Of a stretch of 5,468 bases of DNA, positions 1 through 4,973 are shown one piece after another. Within the stretch, counting starts at the first letter, position 1. Each line of letters opens with the position of its first letter. The stretch lies in the NCBI GenBank assembly GCA_003645735.1, contig QNBQ01000153.1, positions 1-5,468 on the forward strand, in the 5' to 3' direction. The notes below the pieces were generated by a model. That model saw only the letters and a list, made by a program, of their open reading frames with translations, did no database searches and was not told the origin of the DNA. The stretch comes from Candidatus Poribacteria bacterium. GTDB taxonomy: Bacteria > Poribacteria > WGA-4E > B28-G17. Made by a program: the position numbers and the translations under genes.

Positions 1-157
1 CCGCCACCGTGACGCGCTGAACTGCTTGGCTTGACGACGTCGAGCTGGCCAAAACCGGCAGTCCGATATCGAGATGAGGGATTATGACAAGCCGCAAGAC
101 CCCCAGCAGGAGGCTGACCAGCAGAACTTCTATAAGCGTAAACCCTCCCCTGGCCAT
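1..157 (-). CDS. GspJ-like minor pseudopilin, N-terminal part (cut by window edge)
   Basis: The reading frame opens with ATG one base after the stop of the GspI-like gene (TGA-T-ATG) and runs without a stop to the left edge, giving 52 codons. The N-terminus is MARGGFTLIEVLLVSLLLGV, a type III prepilin signal: short basic leader, cleavage after Gly, Phe at +1, Glu at +5, then a hydrophobic helix that would anchor the subunit and pack into the filament core. Its place as the third small prepilin after GspH- and GspI-like genes suggests GspJ, which forms the pseudopilus tip complex with GspI and GspK. The globular domain is missing, so this rests on order and signal only. Two oddities: an Arg (CGG) inside the hydrophobic stretch, and a Ser/Thr-rich tract (SSTSSS) with codons unlike the neighbours. 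A possible compensated frameshift there is described in the findings. Confidence 0.72.
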   Translation of the reverse strand, partial: MARGGFTLIEVLLVSLLLGVLRLVIIPHLDIGLPVLASSTSSSQAVQRVTVA

Positions 158-158
158 A

Positions 159-536
159 TCAATCCCGCCTCGTGAACCTAGTTATCAGCTCTAAACTGAT
201 CTCCTCATCATCAAGCCGGCCGTCCCCATCCTCGTCGAACCAAACCGTCACCGAAATCGTTTTCATGACCGGATCGCCGTCGTCGCGCACGGTGTATCGA
301 TACGAGCCGTTCGGAGGGGGGAAGGAGCCTGAGCTTGAGAGGTCGAGACCGAAATCGGCAGCGGCGATCCTCTTCACCTCCTCCATCTTCGCCCTGGCCA
401 ACATGGCCACCTTCGTCATCCTCTCGGAAATGGCCTCCGATTCCATCAGTCCCAAAACGGCCCTCGATATCGGTATGAGCGCGATCGCCACTATGACGGC
501 GCTCGCCAGGAGCTCGATCAGCGTGAACCCCTTCAC
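159..536 (-). CDS. GspI-like minor pseudopilin with an EF-hand-type loop
   Basis: Predicted 125-residue prepilin. I start it at GTG 536, which overlaps the stop of the upstream GspH-like gene (GTGA) and is preceded by GAGGTGAGG. The frame stays open much further upstream, but that extension is Arg/Gly-rich, overlaps gspH and precedes the prepilin signal. The N-terminus VKG^FTLIELL gives a very short leader, Phe +1 and Glu +5, followed by a hydrophobic helix (residues 4-30). The segment AMLARAKMEEVKRI (44-57) resembles the conserved post-helix region of GspI-type minor pseudopilins, which join GspJ and GspK in the tip complex. The globular part is short (about 60 residues), as usual for GspI. 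Near the C-terminus, between two predicted beta strands, lies DEDGDGRLDDEE (101-112), which fits the canonical 12-residue EF-hand loop. Such a loop is not a standard GspI feature. The assignment to GspI rather than another minor prepilin is by order and similarity of pattern. Confidence 0.82.
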   Translation of the reverse strand: MKGFTLIELLASAVIVAIALIPISRAVLGLMESEAISERMTKVAMLARAKMEEVKRIAAADFGLDLSSSGSFPPPNGSYRYTVRDDGDPVMKTISVTVWFDEDGDGRLDDEEISLELITRFTRRD

Positions 537-973
537 CCCTTCCTCACCTCCACGTTTCCCGTGACCGGATCGACGGAGATGAGATAGAGCTGATCCCCGC
601 CGCTCACCCTGAGCTGAGATCCCGAGCTGGAGTTTCCGAGCGGCTCGAAGATGAACTCCGGATCGCCTTCCACCCTCACATCGGCCGGCAGCCTTCCCTC
701 CTCGATCGTTTCCCATCCCCTCCCGATCCTCTTCCTTATGACATACCGCTTGAACGGCCCGGCCGACGGCAAAAACTTGATCGAGCACCTGGTCGAAGCC
801 GAGATCGCCTCCGACCTCACATATAGAAGTTTGGACGCGATCTCCCTGGCCGCCGAGGACGCCTTCACCCTCCAGATAAAGATGGGGGCCAGCTTCGGCA
901 CAGATATCGCCAGGAGAACAGCCATTATGCTCAACACCGCGATCAGCTCTATGAGCGTCAGCCCTCTTCTCAT
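533..973 (-). CDS. gspH: GspH/FimT-type minor pseudopilin
   Basis: Predicted 146-residue prepilin. The ATG at 973 overlaps the gspF stop by four bases (ATGA), and GGGGAGGG lies upstream as ribosome binding site. The N-terminus MRRG^LTLIELIAVLSIMAVL is a type III signal with Gly at -1, Leu (less common than Phe) at +1 and Glu at +5, then a hydrophobic helix to about residue 25. The helix continues into an amphipathic segment with YVRSEAISAS (51-60), typical of GspH/FimT, where this region reads roughly L..aRseAi. The C-terminal beta domain has F109-x-P111-x-G113 and a final strand pair with LISVDPVTGNVEV (131-143), both matching the GspH domain layout. In type II secretion GspH is a low-abundance subunit near the tip. 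In type IV pili the FimT/FimU equivalents prime assembly. The downstream GspI-like gene starts inside its stop codon, implying translational coupling. Confidence 0.9.
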   Translation of the reverse strand: MRRGLTLIELIAVLSIMAVLLAISVPKLAPIFIWRVKASSAAREIASKLLYVRSEAISASTRCSIKFLPSAGPFKRYVIRKRIGRGWETIEEGRLPADVRVEGDPEFIFEPLGNSSSGSQLRVSGGDQLYLISVDPVTGNVEVRKG

Positions 974-2172
974 CCGCGGACCCTCCCCATCACCTCGAAC
1001 ATCGGCAGGTAGACCGAGATGACGATGAACCCGACGATCACGGTCAATATGACCGTGACGAGCGGGGTTATCGTGTTGACCATCTTCCTTATGGCGACCT
1101 CGGTTTCCCTCTCGAGGAATCGAGCGCTTCTGTCCAACATCTTGCCCAGCTCGCCGGTCTCCTCCCCCGTGGCCGCTATCTGGAGGGCTGCGGGGGGAAA
1201 GAGGTCGCTTTCGGCCAGCACCGCCGCGAACCTCCCCCCTCTTATGACGCTCCTCCTCAGCTTGATCACAAGCTCGCTCAACACGGCGTTTCCCCTGAAA
1301 AGCTCCTCCATAACCCTCAGCGTCTCATCGACGGGTATCCCGCTGCCTATGAGGGAGGCGGCAACCCTTAAAAACCTAGCGGCGGTGGCCTTTCGGTTCA
1401 GCTCCCCGACGAGCGGAAACTTTAGCTTCAATCTATCAAACCACATCTTTCCTCTTTTGCTCTTTATCCATCTCAGGAAGGCGAACGAGCCGATGCACAG
1501 CGCCCCGACGATCGCCCACCAAAACTTCACGGCAGCCCTGCTCAAGCTGACCAGCAGCAGCGTCGGCAGCGGCAGGGGCGCGCCCATCTTAGCATACACC
1601 TCCGAAAACCTGGGAACCACGAAGAAGGTGAGGAAGAACACCGACATGGTCGCGAAGGACGCGACCAGCGTTGGATAGGCCAGCGCCGACCTTACCTTTC
1701 CTTTGAGATCCGCCTCCGACTCCAGATACCCGGCGAGGCGGAACAGCATCTCTTTAAGAGCGCCGCTCGTCTCACCCGCTCTCACGATGCTCACATAAAA
1801 CGGAGAGAAGATGTCCGGATGCTCTTCGAGCGCGTCGGCCAACGACATCCCCCTCCTCAAATCGCTCCTGATCTCCCTCAACGCCCTCCTCAGCCTGGGG
1901 TTTCCGACCTGCTGGGCCAAGGTCTCGACCGATCTCAACAGCGACAGGCCCGAATCGAGCATGGCGGCCAGCTCCTCCGTGAAAAGCGCCAGCTCCGTCA
2001 AGCTCACCCTCCTCCCGATAGGGGCCTTCAACACGCCGGCCCTTGACAGCGAGGTCACATACAACCCCATCTTCCTGAGTCTCGCCCTCGCCTCCGACTC
2101 GTTTTCCGCCACAACCGTTCCCTTTACAAGCCTGCCGGTGCTGTCCCTTGCGGTGTAGCTGAAGACGGGCAT
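970..2172 (-). CDS. gspF: GspF/PilC-type inner-membrane platform protein
   Basis: Predicted 400 residues, the normal length for this family. ATG 2172 follows the gspE stop by four bases and has GAGGGGTGAG upstream inside gspE. The N-terminus MPVFSYTARDSTGRLVKGTV is the typical short beta-rich cytoplasmic start of GspF/PilC. Two homologous cytoplasmic GspF domains follow (about 57-180 and 260-385). Each contains the repeated family motif: RAGETSGAL (131-139) in the first and ATGEETGEL (334-342) in the second. Hydrophobic segments at about 167-187, 214-234 and 369-389 are the expected three membrane helices, with AYP (165-167) at the start of the first and YLPMF (388-392) at the end of the last. 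The protein sits in the inner membrane, contacts the hexameric ATPase and transmits its rotation to insert or extract pilin subunits. Gene order next to gspE is nearly universal. Sequence alone does not separate the secretion (GspF) from the pilus (PilC) version. Confidence 0.96.
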   Translation of the reverse strand: MPVFSYTARDSTGRLVKGTVVAENESEARARLRKMGLYVTSLSRAGVLKAPIGRRVSLTELALFTEELAAMLDSGLSLLRSVETLAQQVGNPRLRRALREIRSDLRRGMSLADALEEHPDIFSPFYVSIVRAGETSGALKEMLFRLAGYLESEADLKGKVRSALAYPTLVASFATMSVFFLTFFVVPRFSEVYAKMGAPLPLPTLLLVSLSRAAVKFWWAIVGALCIGSFAFLRWIKSKRGKMWFDRLKLKFPLVGELNRKATAARFLRVAASLIGSGIPVDETLRVMEELFRGNAVLSELVIKLRRSVIRGGRFAAVLAESDLFPPAALQIAATGEETGELGKMLDRSARFLERETEVAIRKMVNTITPLVTVILTVIVGFIVISVYLPMFEVMGRVRG

Positions 2173-2176
2173 GTTC

Positions 2177-3865
2177 TCACCCCTCGGCGAATATCACGCG
2201 GTCTATCTCCTCGACGGTGGTTATCCCTTTAAGCACCTTGGCGACAGCGTCCTGCCTCAGCGTCCTCATCCCCTCCTCCACGGCGGCCTCCCTGATCTCA
2301 TCCGTGGAGGCCCTCTCGACGATCAGCCTCCTTATCCTCTCGCTTATCTCCATGACCTCAAATATACCCGTCCTGCCCTTATAGCCGGTGTGGAAACAGA
2401 ACCGACAGCCCTTTCCCCTGAAAAGCCTAATCTCAGCCGCCCGCTTCGGCTCGATCCCCAGCTTCGCGATCTCCTCCTCGCTCGGAACATATTCCTCTTT
2501 ACACTCAGGGCAGATCACCCTCACCAGCCTCTGGGAGATGACGCCGTTTACGGAGGCCGCTATGAGGTAAGGCTCCACGCCCATGTCCATCAGCCTGACT
2601 ATAGCGCTGGGGGCGTCGTTCGTGTGCACGGTGCTTAAAACCTTATGCCCGGTCAAGGCCGCTTGTATCGCTATATCCGCCGTCTCCACGTCCCTTATCT
2701 CGCCGACCATGATGATGTCGGGATCCTGCCTGAGGATCGTCCTGAGCGCTTTGGCGAAGGTCATATCTATGGCCGGGTTGACCTGTATCTGGTTCACCCC
2801 GTCCAGCTTGTATTCGACCGGATCCTCTATCGTTATGATGTTCAGCTCCTTGGAATCGAACTTCCTGAGGATGGAGTAAAGGGTCGTGGTCTTGCCGCTG
2901 CCGGTCGGCCCCGTCACGAGCAGCATCCCGTGCGGCCTGGCGATGAGCGATTTGACCCTCCTCTCGTCCTCCTCCGAAAGGCCTATCTCCTCCAGCTCCA
3001 TCTTCAGGGCTTCCTTGTCGAGTATGCGCATGACGACCTTCTCGCCGTTGACCGTCAGGACGGTCGACACCCTTATGTCCAGCTCCCTGCCGTCCTTCTC
3101 GATCGAGATATGTCCGTCCTGGGGACGCCTCTTCTCGGCTATGTCCATGTCGGCCATGACCTTGATCCTGGAGATCACCGCCTGCTCGACGTATTTGGGT
3201 ATCACGGTCACATCGTGCAGCACGCCGTCTATCCTGTATCTGACTCTCATCTCGGGGTATTGAGGTTCGAAGTGGATATCGCTGGCCCCCGCGTTGATGG
3301 CGCCCTGGATTATGTAATCGACCAGCTCTATGACGGGATCCTCCCCCAGCTTGACGAGGGCCTCGAGCTCCTCCTCTTCCCCCGAAGGGGCGAGCTCGTG
3401 AAACCTTATGTCAGCTATGGCCTGTTTGGCGGCCTGATCGACGCTGAAGTAGTGGTTGATCGCTTTGAGTATCTCGGTCCGGGTGGCTATCATCGGCCTT
3501 ATGCGCAGGCCGGTCCTCAGCTTTATCTCCTCGACCGTCTTTAGGCTTATCGGAGGGGAGAAGGCGACATAAAGCCAGTTGTTCTCGATCTTAACGGGTA
3601 TACAGGTGTATCTCCTGGCCAGCTCCTCGGGTATCAACCTGGCGACCTGGGGGTGGATCTCCACCTCGGAGAGGTTGACGTATGGTATGCCGAGCTGCTT
3701 TTCGAGCGCTTTTCCCAGCTGTTGGAAGGTGATGAGCCCCCGTTTGACGAGGATCTCGCCCAGCCTATCGCCGGTCCTCCTCTGCTCCTCCAGCGCCTCG
3801 CCCAGCTCCCTCTCGGTTATCAGCCCCTCCTGAAGTAGTATGTCGCCTAGCCTTCTCCTCCTCAC
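2177..3865 (-). CDS. gspE: GspE/PilB-type assembly ATPase with tandem MshEN c-di-GMP motif
   Basis: Cytoplasmic hexameric ATPase powering pseudopilus or pilus assembly. I start it at GTG 3865 (562 residues), six bases after GAGGAGGGG. An in-frame ATG at 3955 would add 30 residues encoded by the intergenic hairpin and lacks family resemblance. Residues 5-28 and 34-57 each match the 24-residue MshEN motif RLGxxLLxxGLIxxxxLxxALxxQ, separated by exactly five residues; in known proteins this architecture binds cyclic di-GMP. The second N-terminal subdomain and linker extend to about 175. The catalytic domain has the Walker A P-loop GPTGSGKTT (319-327), the Asp box IEDPVEY (346-352), the Walker B region MVGEIRD (386-392) and the His box with H407 and H414. 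A tetracysteine zinc site is C452/C455 plus C487/C490. All key residues are present. Gene order (G-E-F-H-I-J) argues for a type II secretion-like machine, while the MshEN-plus-zinc layout is equally common in PilB. Confidence 0.96.
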   Translation of the reverse strand: MRRRRLGDILLQEGLITERELGEALEEQRRTGDRLGEILVKRGLITFQQLGKALEKQLGIPYVNLSEVEIHPQVARLIPEELARRYTCIPVKIENNWLYVAFSPPISLKTVEEIKLRTGLRIRPMIATRTEILKAINHYFSVDQAAKQAIADIRFHELAPSGEEEELEALVKLGEDPVIELVDYIIQGAINAGASDIHFEPQYPEMRVRYRIDGVLHDVTVIPKYVEQAVISRIKVMADMDIAEKRRPQDGHISIEKDGRELDIRVSTVLTVNGEKVVMRILDKEALKMELEEIGLSEEDERRVKSLIARPHGMLLVTGPTGSGKTTTLYSILRKFDSKELNIITIEDPVEYKLDGVNQIQVNPAIDMTFAKALRTILRQDPDIIMVGEIRDVETADIAIQAALTGHKVLSTVHTNDAPSAIVRLMDMGVEPYLIAASVNGVISQRLVRVICPECKEEYVPSEEEIAKLGIEPKRAAEIRLFRGKGCRFCFHTGYKGRTGIFEVMEISERIRRLIVERASTDEIREAAVEEGMRTLRQDAVAKVLKGITTVEEIDRVIFAEG

Positions 3866-3967
3866 CCGGATCCCCTCCTCGAAAAGGGATAAGGGGGGAT
3901 GCACCCCGATACGGGGCGCATCCCCAACTCGAGCGGCTGAGGGGTGAGGGGGCACCCGGTTAGGACA
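3866..3967 (-). repeat. Intergenic palindrome flanked by imperfect direct repeats (REP-like)
   Basis: The 97-102 bp between the pilin stop and gspE start contains a long inverted repeat: arms 3895-3908 and 3912-3925, loop of three bases. On the minus-strand RNA all 14 pairs form (13 Watson-Crick and one G-U). Flanking it are two related segments in the same orientation, 3870-3898 and 3920-3952, both beginning ATCCCC, containing CTCGA and ending in a run of five or more G on the plus strand. The stem is followed on the minus strand by CCCTTATCCCTTTTCG, a weak T-rich tail. Possible roles are partial terminator, mRNA-stabilising or processing hairpin protecting the upstream pilin message, or an interspersed palindromic element. 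The gspE ribosome binding site lies just downstream and stays free. Confidence 0.6.
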
Positions 3968-4294
3968 TCACTCGTGGTTGTGGGGATCCACCCTGTGATC
4001 GCCGTCTTTGTCTTCGTAGGGATCGCCGAACGGGCATTTAGGCGGACCGTCGGGGAAGTAATTCTTATCGTTTAGCAGGTCGTCGAGATCTCTCCACTCC
4101 CCGTTCTTGATGTAGTCGAGCTCCCAGACAGTGTTTATCAGCGCTATGTTCGCTTTACAGGCGTTTATCTTGGCCTCCTTCGCTCCCCCGGTGAAGCGGG
4201 GGATAGCTATGGCGACCAAAATCCCCAGTATCACGACAACGAGCAGGATCTCAAGCAGAGTGAAACCTTTTCTGAACTTCCTAAACCTCATCAT
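3968..4294 (-). CDS. gspG: Major pilin/pseudopilin, GspG/PilA-like
   Basis: Predicted 108-residue prepilin. The ATG at 4294 (a second ATG follows immediately) has a perfect AGGAGGTGA seven bases upstream. The leader MMRFRKFRKG is basic and is cleaved after Gly10; the mature protein would begin FTLLEILLVVVILGILVAIAIPRF, with Glu at +5 and the Pro typical of major pilin helices. After the helix come two cysteines, C46 (NACKANIALINT) and C87 (KCPFGDPY). This C...CPFG/CPYG-x-Y pattern is frequent in short bacterial pilins of the GspG/ComGC/PilA type. The C-terminus, DPYEDKDGDHRVDPHNHE, is strongly acidic with D95, D97, D99 and D103, resembling a calcium loop. GspG proteins are known to bind calcium near the C-terminus, though by a differently built loop. 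Being the first structural gene, with the strongest ribosome binding site and a hairpin after it, fits the most abundant subunit. Whether it builds a periplasmic pseudopilus or a surface pilus is open. Confidence 0.92.
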   Translation of the reverse strand: MMRFRKFRKGFTLLEILLVVVILGILVAIAIPRFTGGAKEAKINACKANIALINTVWELDYIKNGEWRDLDDLLNDKNYFPDGPPKCPFGDPYEDKDGDHRVDPHNHE

Positions 4295-4311
4295 GGTCGC
4301 CTCACCTCCTC
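4295..4311 (-). promoter_or_regulatory. Extended Shine-Dalgarno of the pilin gene
   Basis: The sequence AGGAGGTGA (4302-4310) is a full complement of the 16S rRNA 3' end and sits seven bases before ATG 4294. It is the strongest ribosome binding site in the window, consistent with the pilin being the most highly translated product. The gap to the receiver gene stop is only 23 bases, so no separate promoter is needed or seen. Confidence 0.75.
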
Positions 4312-4317
4312 AAAGTT

Positions 4318-4710
4318 TTAAGCCGTTGAGCCTTTGGCGGCCGGGAGATGTTTGTTGATCTTCTCGAGCAAAACGGTTGTGGTGAAGGGTTTGACTATGT
4401 ATTCATCTGCCCCGGCCCTGTAAGCCCTCAGAATGGATTCGGCCTCATCCCTGGCCGTCAGGATGAGAACGGGTATGTCCTTCGTGTCGGGATCCCTCTT
4501 CAGCCTAGCGCACACCTCATAGCCGTTCAGCTTAGGGAGGATCAGGTCGAGGAGTATCAGATCGGGCTTCTCGCTCTTGGCCTTTTCGAGCCCTTCGACG
4601 CCGTCCATAGCCGCAACGACCTCGAAGTTCTTCAGGCCGAGCAGGAACTTCACCGTCTCGATTATCTCCGGCTCATCGTCTATCAGCAGAACCTTCCTCC
4701 GCCTGGCCAT
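4318..4710 (-). CDS. Stand-alone CheY-like receiver (response regulator) protein
   Basis: Predicted 130 residues, one REC domain and no output domain. I choose ATG 4710 because GAGGGGTGAGGAG lies directly upstream and a predicted sigma-54 transcription start falls at about 4738. An in-frame ATG at 4764 would add 18 residues but overlaps the promoter's -24 element. The phosphorylation residues are all present: acidic pair D11/D12 (LLIDDEPE), phospho-acceptor D55 (LILLDLILPKLNG), T85 (LILTARD) and K107 (YIVKPF). Such proteins act by protein-protein contact in phosphorelays, chemosensory systems or on motility and pilus machines (compare PilG/PilH), and cannot bind DNA themselves. No histidine kinase is visible nearby. 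The pilin gene follows after 23 bases, so the receiver is the first gene of the assembly operon and probably modulates the apparatus or its regulation. The actual partner is unknown. Confidence 0.93.
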   Translation of the reverse strand: MARRRKVLLIDDEPEIIETVKFLLGLKNFEVVAAMDGVEGLEKAKSEKPDLILLDLILPKLNGYEVCARLKRDPDTKDIPVLILTARDEAESILRAYRAGADEYIVKPFTTTVLLEKINKHLPAAKGSTA

Positions 4711-4747
4711 CTCCTCACCCCTCGCCGCTTCGGCTCCTCTCATAGAT

Positions 4748-4764
4748 ATGCAAAATCCGTGCAA
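4748..4764 (-). promoter_or_regulatory. Sigma-54-type (-24/-12) promoter for the assembly operon
   Basis: Minus-strand sequence TTGCACGGATTTTGCAT matches the sigma-54 consensus TGGCACG-N4-TTGCA/T at every defined position except the first G of the -25/-24 GG pair. The spacing between the -24 G (4762) and the -12 GC (4751-4750) is exactly that of the consensus. The predicted start is about position 4738, leaving a 28-base leader that contains the receiver gene's ribosome binding site. Sigma-54 control of pilin genes (for example through PilS/PilR) is well known. The assignment here is by sequence only. Confidence 0.62.
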
Positions 4765-4832
4765 GGCTTTTCAGAAGCGGAAATCCCTCGAAACAAGGGC
4801 TCGGCGGGCTAAGCGCAAACAGATGCACAGGG

Positions 4833-4852
4833 ATGTTTAAGTTCATAAACAT
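4833..4852. promoter_or_regulatory. Dyad, candidate activator site (ATGTTTA-N6-TAAACAT)
   Basis: A perfect inverted repeat with 7-bp arms (4833-4839 and 4846-4852) and a six-base spacer. It is centred about 105 bp upstream of the predicted sigma-54 transcription start, the usual distance for an enhancer-binding protein site. It shares the form TGTWWA-N6-TWWACA with the dyad at 4920-4939. It also adjoins the GC-rich hairpin and could instead be part of its 3' flank. Confidence 0.45.
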
Positions 4853-4855
4853 AAG

Positions 4856-4883
4856 CGGCCGCCCCTCTCGGAGGAGGCGGCCG
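4856..4883 (-). terminator. GC-rich hairpin, possible terminator of the aminotransferase gene
   Basis: Arms 4856-4863 and 4876-4883 pair perfectly over eight bases. After a one-base bulge (4875), three more pairs form (4864-4866 with 4872-4874), leaving a five-base loop. On the minus strand the stem is followed by CTTATGTTTATG, a weak T-rich stretch. It lies about 90 bases past the aminotransferase stop and upstream of the sigma-54 promoter, so a terminator separating the two transcription units is reasonable. The tail is poor for an intrinsic terminator. Confidence 0.42.
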
Positions 4884-4919
4884 AGCCACCGGTTTGAAGG
4901 GTTTACGGGAATTAACGGG

Positions 4920-4939
4920 CTGTAAAAGGCTGTTTACAG
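4920..4939. promoter_or_regulatory. Dyad, candidate activator site (CTGTAAA-N6-TTTACAG)
   Basis: A perfect inverted repeat with 7-bp arms (4920-4926 and 4933-4939) and a six-base spacer. It has the same geometry and the same TGTWWA-N6-TWWACA form as the dyad at 4833-4852. It is centred about 192 bp upstream of the predicted operon start and 35 bp past the aminotransferase stop. A regulatory protein dimer site is the simplest reading; no protein is identified. Confidence 0.45.
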
Positions 4940-4973
4940 GCGAACAATTTTTCCCTTTAAGAGGGGAGGGATG

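Noticed and set aside
537..788. Upstream extension of the GspI-like frame
   Set aside because: It overlaps gspH, is rich in Arg and Gly, and would put 84 residues before the prepilin signal. GTG 536 has a good ribosome binding site and a 4-base overlap.
1019..1678. Plus-strand open frame of 219 codons opposite gspF
   Set aside because: Ser/Thr-rich composition typical of an antisense shadow. The opposite strand encodes a complete GspF protein.
2645..3544. Long plus-strand open frame (299 codons) opposite gspE
   Set aside because: It is antisense to a gene with full Walker and zinc motifs. It has no recognisable domain, and long antisense frames are expected in GC-rich DNA with this codon bias.
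3866..3955. Longer gspE start at ATG 3955
   Set aside because: The extra residues are encoded by the intergenic palindrome and do not resemble the family. GTG 3865 has GAGGAGGGG at proper spacing, directly before the MshEN motif.
4711..4764. Longer receiver start at ATG 4764
   Set aside because: It would begin within the predicted -24 element and adds residues before the normal start of a receiver domain.
4945..4970. Small hairpin with an adjacent T-run just past the aminotransferase stop
   Set aside because: The stem is only four to five pairs, and the T-run lies on the wrong side for a terminator in either direction.
4711..4973. Sigma-70 promoter for the operon
   Set aside because: TTTACA and TTGTTC hexamers occur but none has a credible -10 at 16-18 bases. 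The sigma-54 match is much better.
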